Source of the DNA: Gammaproteobacteria bacterium
GTDB lineage: Bacteria > Pseudomonadota > Gammaproteobacteria > Pseudomonadales > Cellvibrionaceae
NCBI GenBank assembly: GCA_004173475.1
Contig: SEBU01000001.1
Coordinates: 1,612,001 to 1,676,000, forward strand
Reading direction: 5' to 3'
DNA: 64,000 nucleotides
A model generated the notes under the pieces. The model was not told the origin of the DNA and made no database searches. It was given only the letters and a program-made list of their open reading frames with translations. Below, in pieces: positions 45,884 to 54,851 of the stretch (the stretch's first letter is position 1; every line of letters starts with the position of its first letter). Position numbers and translations under genes: made by a program.

Positions 45884-46732
45884 TCATTTTTCCGTGATAT
45901 CGCTCTTAAAAAACTCCAAGACTGTCTTATTCCATAGCTCCGGTTTTTTAAAAATCGCATAGTGGCCAACATTCGGAAACATCACCAATTTTGCACCGGG
46001 TATAGCAGCAGCAATTTCTTTAGCATGATCTGGTCGAATCAATTCCTCCTCAACACCGTCCATAATTAAGGTGGGCACCTTTATCGAACTCAGTTGTGCT
46101 GGTGTGAAGTTGGGCTCCTTGAGCCACATCTTTCTAATTTTTTCAGCGATCACCGGCAAATATTCAGGATGGGCAGACAAGGCTAAAAAATCACTACCAT
46201 TATCCCGCTGCATTTCTTCCGGCGTTGCAGTGCGCAGGTAATTCAAAAAATGATTTTGTAATCCCGCAGGATTCATATTCGCACCATAAGCCACTAATGC
46301 TTTGATACGGCTGGGATGATGAATCGCAAGATCGATTCCAATATTTCCACCATCGCTCCAACCCACAATGTAAGCACTCGGAATTTTCAGAACATCCATT
46401 AATCGAATAACATCTTCCGCCATAAGATGATAACTGAGTGGCGCAGATGCATCGCTTGTGCGCCCCTGACCACGACTATCCAAAGTAATAACACGATAGT
46501 TTTTTGAAAACGCTGGCACTTGGTAAGACCAGGAATTAGCGCTCCCCATTCCACCGTGTAAAAAAATCACAGGCTCGCCTTTTCCGTGTTGTTCAACGTA
46601 CATGGAAATGTCGCCGACTTTTACATACTTACCATTGGATGCAAAGGCACTAGCGCCCAACAAAGAATACACAACTAGAAGAGGAATAATTAAAATTTTA
46701 ACCACTACAAGTAAGCGAAAATTTTTTCTCAT
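45884..46732 (-). CDS. Secreted alpha/beta hydrolase
   Basis: A 282-residue alpha/beta-fold hydrolase with an N-terminal signal or anchor (about 7-31). The oxyanion motif VIFLHGGMGSANSW, DSRGQGRTS, nucleophile elbow VGWSDGGNIG and the C-terminal NVGHYAIF His are in place. Substrate not predictable. It is flanked by gene-poor DNA on both sides and stands alone. Confidence 0.85.
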   Translation of the reverse strand: MRKNFRLLVVVKILIIPLLVVYSLLGASAFASNGKYVKVGDISMYVEQHGKGEPVIFLHGGMGSANSWSYQVPAFSKNYRVITLDSRGQGRTSDASAPLSYHLMAEDVIRLMDVLKIPSAYIVGWSDGGNIGIDLAIHHPSRIKALVAYGANMNPAGLQNHFLNYLRTATPEEMQRDNGSDFLALSAHPEYLPVIAEKIRKMWLKEPNFTPAQLSSIKVPTLIMDGVEEELIRPDHAKEIAAAIPGAKLVMFPNVGHYAIFKKPELWNKTVLEFFKSDITEK

Positions 46733-46799
46733 TGATGCGCCTTATATGACCACTTATTACATTTACAAATTGTAGAGCACGCTGTAATTTTTTGTTCAT

Positions 46800-47070
46800 A
46801 AAAGAAAGACACTGGATCCCCGGCTTCGCCGAGGATGACGACTCCCTACTAAATTAATTTATCCAATTAATCCCATGCGAGCTCTCGATCACTGCAAAAA
46901 AATTGTTGGCAAACGTACAGGATGTACGTTTGAGTGACGATGCGGCATGCATACCGTACCGGAACGACAGCAATTTTTTGAAGCGCGCAGAAATCAGGGC
47001 GAGACGGGCCGCCTTTCTTCTGGTTACTTTTCTTTGGCGAAGAAAAGAAAAGTGACTCGCCACGAGGCAA
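46800..47070. repeat. Probable interspersed intergenic repeat
   Basis: The 430 bases between the hydrolase and SIMPL genes contain no convincing gene. They hold short palindromes: CCCCGGCTTCGCCGAGG near 46817, ACGTACAGGATGTACGT near 46912, and GTTACTTTTCTTT with an imperfect inverse copy (AAAGAAAAGTGAC) around 47020-47055. The last resembles a sequence I recall as scattered between genes in many proteobacteria. I infer a dispersed repeat; copy number cannot be tested here. Confidence 0.45.
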
Positions 47071-47162
47071 AATGAAATTGTTAATTATAGAAAGCGCCAA
47101 ACTGTAGGTCAGGTCTATTAGAGTGTGCGAGCTTACCCAAACCTACAATTTACATTGAAATA

Positions 47163-47930
47163 TTATTTAATTTTATAAACCGCACTAATAGATTCGGTTA
47201 GTGTAATCGTTTTTGGAATAAACATACTTGCACTTGTTGAGTCAGGAACGAAATCTAAACTCGGAGGAGGGACAAAATCAGGAGGGCTACTGTTGACACC
47301 ACCGCGATAAATACCAAATATAGATTCCAATGAAGCAAAGTGATGGTTTTGGGATACAGCATAGATTGATCCTAACTTCACGCCCATTCCCTCAGCCAGA
47401 TCAACAGCATTTTTCTTTGCATTTGCAGTGGCTTGCTTGACCAAGCTGCGATTAAGCTCAACTTCATTTGAAACTTTAAATTCAGATCGTATACCCTGAA
47501 TGTTATGAGAGGCGATTAATTTATCTGCGAAAGATGTATAAAGAGAAATATCGCTAATACTCACCGTAAATGATTGAGATACTTCGTAACCTAAAATATC
47601 CAGATTTTCATAATTATCATCACGCTTCCGTTTTGTTTCCTTGCTATATTCTGCTGACGTGATTTGATCTTCTGCAATACCAATGTTCTTCGCAAGCGCT
47701 ACTATCATTTGGCCTCGCTTAGCAACGGTCTGCATAGCAGTATTTGGATCTTTATTGAAATCCATAACACTGAAATTAATCGTAACCATATCAGGCTTAA
47801 CTTTAATTTCAGCTTCACCATTTGCCAATATAAATGGAAAATTAAGAGTCCCCGATGTCTGAGACATACAATTAAAGCTAAAGAAGACACTAACAACCAC
47901 GATAAATTTATTCAAGTAATTAAATTTCAT
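47163..47930 (-). CDS. SIMPL-domain (DUF541) periplasmic protein
   Basis: A 255-residue protein with a signal peptide (cleavage near CMSQT, about residue 24). The SIMPL/DUF541 pattern is seen: GEAEIKVKPDMVTINFSV, then AKNIGIAEDQI, YEVSQSFTVSISD and AVDLAEGMGVKLGSI. Members such as E. coli YggE are periplasmic or outer-membrane proteins linked to oxidative stress. No partner gene adjacent. Confidence 0.85.
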   Translation of the reverse strand: MKFNYLNKFIVVVSVFFSFNCMSQTSGTLNFPFILANGEAEIKVKPDMVTINFSVMDFNKDPNTAMQTVAKRGQMIVALAKNIGIAEDQITSAEYSKETKRKRDDNYENLDILGYEVSQSFTVSISDISLYTSFADKLIASHNIQGIRSEFKVSNEVELNRSLVKQATANAKKNAVDLAEGMGVKLGSIYAVSQNHHFASLESIFGIYRGGVNSSPPDFVPPPSLDFVPDSTSASMFIPKTITLTESISAVYKIK

Positions 47931-47980
47931 TTTCTATTCCTTAAATTTTATTAAATAGACATAATGATAATTTTTTAAAT

Positions 47981-48010
47981 AAAAAAGGCGCAACTCTCGT
48001 TGCGCCTTTT
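47981..48010 (-). terminator. Intrinsic terminator after ilvA
   Basis: The stem GGCGCAA/TTGCGCC with a 6-nt loop is flanked by A6 and T4. It lies 11 bp beyond the leftward ilvA stop and before the SIMPL gene start. Confidence 0.85.
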
Positions 48011-48020
48011 CATCATTCAC

Positions 48021-49535
48021 CTATCCCAAAAAAAACCTATAGGCTTCGTTCTTCGTTTCATCCCAATAGGGATAATTTAAATCGTTTAGGAATATTTTTA
48101 AATCTGAGTAATCTTTTTTCGGTACTTGCATCCCCACCAACACGCGAGCGGATGCTGAACCGTGGTTGCGATAATGGAACAGTGAAATATTCCAACGGCC
48201 TGCGACTTTATTTAAAAAAGTTAACAACGCACCTGGGCGTTCAGGGAACTCGAAGCGATATAAAACCTCATCCGTAATTTGCGGTGCGTGGCCGCCGACC
48301 AAGTGGCGAATATGTAATTTTGCTAATTCGTTTTCCGTCATATCAACCAAGTCGTAGCCTTGGCCTTTTAATTCGCTGACTAAATCCGCGCGATCTTTTC
48401 CAGCATTGCCGACTTGTACGCCTACAAAAATTCTGGCTTCTTTCGTATCTGCATAACGATAATTAAATTCGGTGATATTGCGTTTGCCAAGGGCTTTACA
48501 AAATTCTTTGTAAGCTCCCGGGCGCTCAGGAATAGTTACCGCCAGGATGGCTTCGCGTTGTTCCCCAATTTCGGTGCGTTCGGAAATGTAGCGCAGGCGA
48601 TCAAAATTAATATTTGCGCCGCAATCTATCGCAACTAATGTCTGACCTGTGATGCCATATTTTTCTACATATTTTTTTAAGCCGGCAACGCCTGTTGCAC
48701 CGGCGGGTTCAGCGATTGAACGTGTGTCTTCAAAAATATCTTTAATGCCTGCGCAGATTTCGTCGGTAGTGACGGTGATACATTCATCCACAACTTTGCG
48801 CAGCACACGAAAGGTTTCTTCGCCAATTTGTGCCACGGCGATGCCGTCTGCAAATATGCCGACTTGTGGAAGCACAACGCGTTTTTTCTTATCCATGGCT
48901 GCAAACAAACAAGCGGATTCATCGGATTCAACCGCGATGATTTTAGTTTCCGGACGCAAATATTTTACGTAAGCACCTATGCCCGCCGCTAAACCACCGC
49001 CACCAACCGCGATAAAGATTGCATCGATTTTACCGGGATACTGGCGCAAAATTTCCATGCCGATTGTACCTTGGCCTGCGATCACATCAGGGTCATCGAA
49101 AGGGTGGATATAAGTTAAACCTTTCTCTTCCATCAATTTCTTGGCGTGCGTGGATGCTTCGTCATAATTATCGCCATGCAAAACAACTTTTGCACCGCGA
49201 GCTTTTACGGCGTCTACTTTAATAGCCGGTGTGGTGCGCGGCATTACGATGGTTGCTTTAATGCCGAGATGCTGTGAGCCAAGTGCAACACCTTGTGCGT
49301 GATTACCGGCAGACGCGCAAATAACACCGCGATTGCGCTCTTCTTCGGTGAGTTGTTGCAATTTGTTATAGGCGCCGCGCAATTTGAATGAAAACACGGG
49401 CTGCAAATCTTCGCGCTTGAGAAGAACTTTATTACCCGTGCGTACCGAGAGTAGGCGCGCTTCATCGAGCGGCGTTTCCACCGCAAGGTCGTAGATGCGG
49501 GCGTTGAGGATGCGTTTTATGTAGGATTCAGGCAT
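48021..49535 (-). CDS. ilvA: Biosynthetic threonine deaminase
   Basis: A 504-residue PLP enzyme that turns threonine into 2-oxobutanoate, the first step of isoleucine synthesis. PLP Lys51 lies in SFKLRGAYNKL, SAGNHAQGVAL and the glycine loop VGGGGLAAGIGAY follow. Two ACT-like regulatory domains (about 325-410 and 420-504) mark the full-length, isoleucine-inhibited biosynthetic form. It is divergent from rpiA, an arrangement common in gammaproteobacteria, and has its own terminator. Confidence 0.95.
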   Translation of the reverse strand: MPESYIKRILNARIYDLAVETPLDEARLLSVRTGNKVLLKREDLQPVFSFKLRGAYNKLQQLTEEERNRGVICASAGNHAQGVALGSQHLGIKATIVMPRTTPAIKVDAVKARGAKVVLHGDNYDEASTHAKKLMEEKGLTYIHPFDDPDVIAGQGTIGMEILRQYPGKIDAIFIAVGGGGLAAGIGAYVKYLRPETKIIAVESDESACLFAAMDKKKRVVLPQVGIFADGIAVAQIGEETFRVLRKVVDECITVTTDEICAGIKDIFEDTRSIAEPAGATGVAGLKKYVEKYGITGQTLVAIDCGANINFDRLRYISERTEIGEQREAILAVTIPERPGAYKEFCKALGKRNITEFNYRYADTKEARIFVGVQVGNAGKDRADLVSELKGQGYDLVDMTENELAKLHIRHLVGGHAPQITDEVLYRFEFPERPGALLTFLNKVAGRWNISLFHYRNHGSASARVLVGMQVPKKDYSDLKIFLNDLNYPYWDETKNEAYRFFLG

Positions 49536-49688
49536 AAGAATTAAATTTTAAATAGATGAAAGAGTCGGCCTGCATAGTAAACAATTTAGCGGCTTCTGGC
49601 ACATATCAAATCGCGCCAACTAAAAAGAAACTCCGTATAATGCGCGCACTAAAAACCTCCACGTAAACATTCAAGACAACGGCCATAC

Positions 49689-49779
49689 TTTAACCGCCCG
49701 GCTCTAATTTGAGCGGTGGGAGGACTTGCATGGATGCAGGAGGCGAAGTAACGCAAGAGTAGCTACCGAGACGGTTAAA
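49689..49779 (+). promoter_or_regulatory. Structured leader of rpiA with a tiny ORF
   Basis: An 8-bp closing pair, TTTAACCG at 49689-49696 and CGGTTAAA at 49772-49779, frames about 75 nt with smaller inverted repeats (GCTC/GAGC, TGCAT/ATGCA). Inside, GGGAGG is followed 6 nt later by ATG 49730 opening a 10-residue frame MDAGGEVTQE that ends at TAG 49760-49762. The element ends about 20 bp before the rpiA start. It matches no riboswitch family I can recall. It could be an attenuator, a protein-binding leader or a small RNA. Confidence 0.4.
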
Positions 49780-49799
49780 AATTACGAGAGAATTTCTCC

Positions 49800-50480
49800 A
49801 TGACTCAAGACGAACTCAAACAAGCGGTTGCTCATGCAGCTGTTGATTACATCACCCCCAAACTTTTTAATGATTCAATCATTGGCGTGGGTACAGGCTC
49901 TACCGCGAATTTTTTTATTGACTATCTCGCGACTATCAAAAACAAATTTGCGGGCGCCGTGGCAAGTTCGGATGCATCTGCCGAGCGTTTGAAAAAACTG
50001 GGGATTGAGGTTTTCGATAGCAATTCAGTTAGCGAATTGGTTGTATACGTTGATGGTGCAGACGAGAGCAACGCCTATCTGCATTTGATCAAAGGCGGTG
50101 GCGCCGCGCTTACCCGTGAAAAAATTGTGCGCGCTATATCCAAAGAATTTGTCTGCATAGCCGACGGAAGCAAATGGGTTGATGTATTGGGCAAATTTCC
50201 ACTGCCGGTGGAAGTGATTCCCATGGCGCGCTCCTATGTTGCGCGTGAATTGGTGAAACTGGGCGGTGCTCCGGTCTATCGCGACGGCGTTGTTACGGAT
50301 AACGGCAACGTTATTCTCGATGTTTTTAATTTAACCATCACCGACCCCGTTGCGCTCGAAATTACTATTAACCAAATTACCGGGGTTGTGACTAACGGGT
50401 TGTTTGCCGCAAAACCAGCGGACGTTTTGTTATTGGGTACGAAAGATGGTGTTAAAACCATACGACCGCTCCATAGCTGA
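49800..50480 (+). CDS. rpiA: Ribose-5-phosphate isomerase A
   Basis: A 226-residue enzyme interconverting ribose 5-phosphate and ribulose 5-phosphate. Family motifs are intact: [15 protein letters not shown] (about 26-40), [29 protein letters not shown] (Asp and Lys catalytic region, about 80-99) and [15 protein letters not shown]. Length is close to E. coli RpiA (219). A structured leader precedes it. Confidence 0.95.
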   Translation: MTQDELKQAVAHAAVDYITPKLFNDSIIGVGTGSTANFFIDYLATIKNKFAGAVASSDASAERLKKLGIEVFDSNSVSELVVYVDGADESNAYLHLIKGGGAALTREKIVRAISKEFVCIADGSKWVDVLGKFPLPVEVIPMARSYVARELVKLGGAPVYRDGVVTDNGNVILDVFNLTITDPVALEITINQITGVVTNGLFAAKPADVLLLGTKDGVKTIRPLHS

Positions 50481-50489
50481 TAATGAAGT

Positions 50490-50520
50490 CCAGTCGGGCG
50501 GTCTTTCACCCCCCGACTGG
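50490..50520 (+). terminator. Hairpin after rpiA, possible terminator
   Basis: A 9-bp stem CCAGTCGGG/CCCGACTGG with a 13-nt loop starts 10 bp after the rpiA stop. The downstream T-run is weak, so termination strength is uncertain. Confidence 0.55.
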
Positions 50521-50754
50521 ATTAGTTCTCCTCTCGCCTTTATCCTCCTAATTATTGTTTTCAATTCGTCTTCTAAATTTGCATTTTCGTCCTTTAAAAA
50601 ATCTTATGCTCTGTTGTGCAGCGCACAGTGGATGATTGGTATGCCATGAGAGTGTGGCGCAACGTTAGAAAGTGGTTTTTTTGATGGTTTACGTCATCGA
50701 ACTCAGGGAATGAAAGGGTTAACCCTAATCACTAACCTATTCGAGGATGAAGTT

Positions 50755-51357
50755 ATGAAATTGAACATTATTGCTAGCGTTGCGCTATCGCTGGCGGCCA
50801 TTTTTTCCAGCGCGAGTCATGCTTCAGTTATCACAATAGATTTTAGCGATCTCGGCGCTCAAAAAACCTCTAATCAAATAGCGTGGAATGTAGACGCAAC
50901 CGGCGGAATCAGTATTCTGGAATTTGAGCTGGCCGGTTTTAAAAGCCTGGACGGTTACCAGAATTGCTGCACAGATACCTTTCACTTATGGATAAATGAC
51001 ACCGAAGTTTTCTCAGGCGCTTTCAACATGGGCGGTGGCGGTTCCAATAAAGTATTGTTCAATCCCAATGGCGGAAAAGCGATAACCACCACCTTCAACG
51101 CAACAGATAAGGCGAACAACTCGAAGCAGTCACCGAAAGCCGGTGGCCTCACCCAAATTTCGCTGCCGGTTGATCTGCTAACCGGCACAAATCACATTTA
51201 TTTTAGTTACACCGGCCGCACCCAAAGCGCAATAGATGAGGGATGGGGAATTAATAAAGCATCGCTTACCAGCGTCGTTGTTCCCGAACCTAGCAATACT
51301 TTGTTGCTACTAGGCGGGTTGATTGGAATGATGATTTTACGTCGCCGCAACGTTTAG
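50755..51357 (+). CDS. PEP-CTERM sorting-domain protein
   Basis: A 200-residue exported protein from ATG 50755 (AGGA upstream). A signal peptide is cleaved near SHA (about residue 22). The C-terminus has VVPEPSNTLLLLGGL, a membrane helix and RRRNV, the PEP-CTERM signal read by exosortase. The middle is a beta-rich domain with a CC pair (YQNCCTDTFHLW) of unknown role. No exosortase gene is in the window. Proteins of this class are often exported with extracellular polysaccharide. Confidence 0.82.
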   Translation: MKLNIIASVALSLAAIFSSASHASVITIDFSDLGAQKTSNQIAWNVDATGGISILEFELAGFKSLDGYQNCCTDTFHLWINDTEVFSGAFNMGGGGSNKVLFNPNGGKAITTTFNATDKANNSKQSPKAGGLTQISLPVDLLTGTNHIYFSYTGRTQSAIDEGWGINKASLTSVVVPEPSNTLLLLGGLIGMMILRRRNV

Positions 51358-51468
51358 GTGCCTAGCTCAACCGATAACCTATTTTTACATGCTCTTTCAT
51401 TAACCCATTTGCTTTCGTTAAGAGGAGTTAAAGTACACTAGCGACTTTCCACCTCTTAACGATTTTTT

Positions 51469-52182
51469 ATGGATTTCACATTTCCCGCCATAGGTATCAT
51501 CCATTCCTGCTTCAAAGAGAAATTTGGAATACCTCGTCAACCAGGATTGGCCCCTCTCGCGACGGCTCAATTGGAATTATTGCCTCCTTATAATGACCGC
51601 GATGCCATAGATGGCTTGGACTCATGTAGTCACCTTTGGGTGCAATTTGTATTTCACGCTAACAAGCGAGAAGAATGGAAACCGAAAGTAAAACCCCCGC
51701 GTTTAGGTGGCAATAAAACTCTCGGGGTGTTTGCGACCCGCTCGCCCACCCGGCCGGCACCGATTGGTTTGTCCGTGGTAAAACTAGAGAGCATCGAAAT
51801 ATCTAACGGAAAAATTCTGCTGCATCTGAGTGGCGTTGATTTGTTGGATGGCACGCCGGTGCTGGACATCAAACCCTACGTTCCCTATGTGGATCTTGTG
51901 CCCGAAGCAACAAACAGTTTGTTCAACGCGGCACCAAGACTATTGCCGGTGGAATTTAATGAGCAGAGTGCCGATTTTTGTAACGATTACCAGAACAAAA
52001 ATAATCTTGATCTCAACAATCTAATCCGCCAAATTCTTCAGCAAGATCCGCGACCTCAATACCAATCCGAGGCAGGCCGTATCTACGGTATGAAATTACT
52101 GGCTTTGAACGTGCAATGGATTTACCCCGTTGACACCCCCACTTCGATTATAGTGGTCGCCATACATGCGATAACCGCCTAG
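51469..52182 (+). CDS. trmO: tRNA m6t6A37 methyltransferase TrmO
   Basis: A 237-residue TsaA/YaeB-fold enzyme that methylates N6-threonylcarbamoyladenosine at position 37 of tRNA-Thr. The fold's signature is clear: IGIIHSCFKEKFGIPRQPGL, LWVQFVFH, LGVFATRSPTRPAPIGLSVV and LHLSGVDLLDGTPVLDIKPY. Length matches E. coli TrmO (235). Confidence 0.93.
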   Translation: MDFTFPAIGIIHSCFKEKFGIPRQPGLAPLATAQLELLPPYNDRDAIDGLDSCSHLWVQFVFHANKREEWKPKVKPPRLGGNKTLGVFATRSPTRPAPIGLSVVKLESIEISNGKILLHLSGVDLLDGTPVLDIKPYVPYVDLVPEATNSLFNAAPRLLPVEFNEQSADFCNDYQNKNNLDLNNLIRQILQQDPRPQYQSEAGRIYGMKLLALNVQWIYPVDTPTSIIVVAIHAITA

Positions 52183-52379
52183 TCAGGTACTAGCTTCACT
52201 GATTCGATACTTAACCTGTGTAAATTAGGGTTAAAGATCGGTATCAATGGACCGCCGCTCATTATGCTAATCGAGTTACGATGCTTTAAAAGAATAAGTG
52301 TTTGTTTCGGCGTGACTTTTTTTGCTCTGAATACAATATTGGCGCCATTACGCCACCTATACATGAGATAGCTACAACG

Positions 52380-53474
52380 ATGAAAAATTTCCACCTCACT
52401 TTTTTTCTAGTCTTATTCGCTTGCAGTTTTGCTATTGCAGAAGATGTTAAAAACCATGCTGATGCATGGCAAAACTCCCAAGGTTGGTGGAATGCCACCG
52501 ACGTTCCTGCATTTGACGCCAGTAAAATCACTAAACAATTGCCGCTGATTAAAGTTAAAGGCAATCAGTTTGTAGACGACCAGGGCAAGGTGGTCGTGTT
52601 TCGCGGTGTGAATATTTCTGATCCGGATAAGCTGGTAAAGGATGGCCGTTTCACGCGCGCGCACTTTGAAGTTATAAAAAGTTGGGGCGCAAACGTGGTG
52701 CGTATTCCTGTTCACCCGTCTGCCTGGCAAAAACGCGGTAAAAAAGGTTACTTACCACTGCTGGACCAAGCGATTGAATGGTCAAACGAGCTGGGAATCT
52801 ATGTGATCGTGGATTGGCATTCGATCGGCAACCTGAAATCCGAAATGTTCCAGAATTCCAGCTATCACACTACCAAACCGGAAACCTTTGATTTCTTTCG
52901 CACAGTTGCCGCACGTTATAAAAATGTGAGGGCGGTGGCCATGTATGAAATCTTCAATGAACCTACTGTCTACAACGGTCAGTTAGGTATTTTGAGCTGG
53001 GCCGATTGGAAAGCCATTAACGAGGAAGCGATTACGATAATTCAGGCTCACAATCCTAACGCCATCTCGCTCGTTGCGGGTTTCAACTGGGCCTATGATT
53101 TAAAGCCAGTTGCCAAAGATCCTATTGAGCGCGACAACATAGCCTACGTTAGCCACCCTTATCCTATGAAAGTCAAAGCGCCATTTGAACAAAATTGGGA
53201 TCGCGACTGGGGTTTCGTGGCCAAAAAATATCCGGTAATTACCACCGAAATTGGTTATCAATTAGCGACTGATAAGGGTGCCCATGTGCCTGTGATAGAC
53301 GACGGAAGTTACGGCCCACGAATCACCAACTATCTCGGTAGCAAAGGCATAAGCTGGGTGGCTTGGGTTTTTGATCCGGATTGGGCGCCGCAAATGATCG
53401 AGGACTGGAATTACACCCCTACCATGCAAGGTAAGCATTTCCGAGAAGTTATGCTGAAAGAAAACCAAAAATAA
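52380..53474 (+). CDS. Secreted glycoside hydrolase family 5 enzyme
   Basis: A 364-residue protein from ATG 52380, with a signal peptide (LVLFACSFAIA) and no carbohydrate-binding module. The GH5 barrel has the acid/base Glu194 in IFNEPT and nucleophile Glu290 in TTEIGYQ, plus VVRIPVHPSAWQ and YVIVDWHS. Substrate is not clear; beta-1,4-glucan or mannan are plausible. It is distinct from the GH5_7 mannanase further right, being closer to endoglucanase-like members by eye. It is followed by a terminator and the AGE gene, so it is transcribed separately from the GH130 run. Confidence 0.85.
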   Translation: MKNFHLTFFLVLFACSFAIAEDVKNHADAWQNSQGWWNATDVPAFDASKITKQLPLIKVKGNQFVDDQGKVVVFRGVNISDPDKLVKDGRFTRAHFEVIKSWGANVVRIPVHPSAWQKRGKKGYLPLLDQAIEWSNELGIYVIVDWHSIGNLKSEMFQNSSYHTTKPETFDFFRTVAARYKNVRAVAMYEIFNEPTVYNGQLGILSWADWKAINEEAITIIQAHNPNAISLVAGFNWAYDLKPVAKDPIERDNIAYVSHPYPMKVKAPFEQNWDRDWGFVAKKYPVITTEIGYQLATDKGAHVPVIDDGSYGPRITNYLGSKGISWVAWVFDPDWAPQMIEDWNYTPTMQGKHFREVMLKENQK

Positions 53475-53477
53475 ATG

Positions 53478-53504
53478 AAAACCCGGCACATGTCGGGTTT
53501 TTTT
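53478..53504 (+). terminator. Intrinsic terminator after the GH5 gene
   Basis: The stem AAAACCCG/CGGGTTTT with an 8-9-nt loop is followed by further T residues, beginning 3 bp after the GH5 stop. Confidence 0.85.
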
Positions 53505-53586
53505 ATGCTTGTAATTTCAATTTAATATTCATCTGGGTATAGTTCGTGCATTTGTCTTTTCACACTTCCCCGCTTAAGGAATATTC

Positions 53587-54741
53587 ATGTCAGCAACGCT
53601 TCAAGCACAAGCTTTACGCCTCGAAAACTGGATTAAAAATGATGCAATTCCCCTTTGGCTTAGCCGCGGTCTGAACCCTGACAACGGCGTTAACTATGAA
53701 CGTTTGTTACCTAGTGGCGAAGTGGATTTTGAATCTAGCGTGCGAGTACGCGTGCAAGCTCGTCAGGCATTTTTCTTCGCTTCAGCAGCTAGCCGTGGTT
53801 GGTGTGATGAAGGTAAAGCTGTCGCACAACGTTTGCTGGCTTATGTTCAGCAACATGCCGCACATCCTACTTCCGGTGGTGGTTACACCCATTTGCTCAG
53901 CCCTGATTACCAAGTGGTGGATATCAAGCAAGATCTCTATGACCACGCCTTTTTCCTCCTTGCTAATGCCTGGGTCTATCGTGTGTGTGGTGATAAATCT
54001 GCGCTCGACGAAGCGGCAAAACTGGTTGCGCATCTTGATGCAAAATTCGGCTCATCCGTCGGTGGCTGGATCGAAGGTGATTACAAATACGCCTGTCGCC
54101 GGCAAAATCCGCACATGCATCTATTTGAAGCTTTTCTTGCGCTTTATGACGCAACCAATGACGCAAAATGGCTGGCACGTGTTGGCGAATTATTTGCCCT
54201 GTTCCAAACCCGTTTCTTCGACGCAGAAAAGAAAGTGTTGTTTGAATTTTTTAACGAAGATTGGACTCTGTGCGCAGATGCCAAAGGCGAAATCGTTGAG
54301 CCAGGCCACATGATGGAATGGGTTTGGCTATTGGATTGGTACAGCCGCCGCAGCGGTCGTCCCGTTGCTCAATACACGCGTGCTCTTTATGAAAAGGGCT
54401 TGCAAATCGGCATGGATAAATCGGGTCTGCTTTTCGATGCCGTTGCGCCAGATGGCCGCGTGATAGATCCTAAAAAACGCTGCTGGGGCATCACCGAGTT
54501 AATCAAGGCGAGCCTGGTGCAGATTCGTGCAGGTCATTCGGATGCCGAAGCTATTGCAATCAAAGGTGTCGATGATTTATTTACCTACTACCTTTGCGCA
54601 AGCACGCCAGGTTCATACGTAGATCAACGCGGTGCCAACGATGAAATTACCGTCGACGTTGCGCCTGCGAGCACTCTCTATCACCTCATCGTTGCCGCGT
54701 TTGAATTGATTGATCACTGCAACGGGGTTTACGGGAAGTAA
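53587..54741 (+). CDS. AGE-family sugar isomerase/epimerase, probably mannose isomerase
   Basis: A 384-residue (alpha/alpha)6-barrel enzyme of the N-acylglucosamine 2-epimerase family. VRVQARQAFFFA, DLYDHAFFLLANAW, NPHMHLFEAFLAL, VEPGHMMEWVWLLDW and the C-terminal ASTLYHLIVAAFEL follow the D-mannose isomerase/YihS branch rather than cellobiose 2-epimerases. In a mannan locus it would convert free mannose to fructose, but mannobiose 2-epimerisation, which the GH130 enzyme needs as input, cannot be excluded. No signal peptide, so it acts in the cytoplasm. Confidence 0.8.
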   Translation: MSATLQAQALRLENWIKNDAIPLWLSRGLNPDNGVNYERLLPSGEVDFESSVRVRVQARQAFFFASAASRGWCDEGKAVAQRLLAYVQQHAAHPTSGGGYTHLLSPDYQVVDIKQDLYDHAFFLLANAWVYRVCGDKSALDEAAKLVAHLDAKFGSSVGGWIEGDYKYACRRQNPHMHLFEAFLALYDATNDAKWLARVGELFALFQTRFFDAEKKVLFEFFNEDWTLCADAKGEIVEPGHMMEWVWLLDWYSRRSGRPVAQYTRALYEKGLQIGMDKSGLLFDAVAPDGRVIDPKKRCWGITELIKASLVQIRAGHSDAEAIAIKGVDDLFTYYLCASTPGSYVDQRGANDEITVDVAPASTLYHLIVAAFELIDHCNGVYGK

Positions 54742-54750
54742 CGCCATTCA

Positions 54751-54798
54751 TCCTAAGCTTGTCGAAGGACCTATATTAATCCTTCGATAAGCTTAGGA
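54751..54798. repeat. REP-like palindrome between convergent genes
   Basis: TCCTAAGCTTGTCGAAGGA pairs with TCCTTCGATAAGCTTAGGA across a 10-nt loop, followed by CGAACGG. This is a close relative of a palindrome I recall as widely scattered in proteobacterial intergenic regions. It sits between the convergent AGE and LacI genes, where it could also end both transcripts. Confidence 0.65.
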
Positions 54799-54851
54799 CG
54801 AACGGCGAGATTCGAACGTGGATCTCTAAAAAGACCTTCTTTCCTAGCTCT

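Noticed and set aside
53696..54313. 205-residue frame inside the AGE gene
   Set aside because: Same strand, other frame, with Cys/Met-rich unlikely composition; a shadow of the AGE coding sequence.
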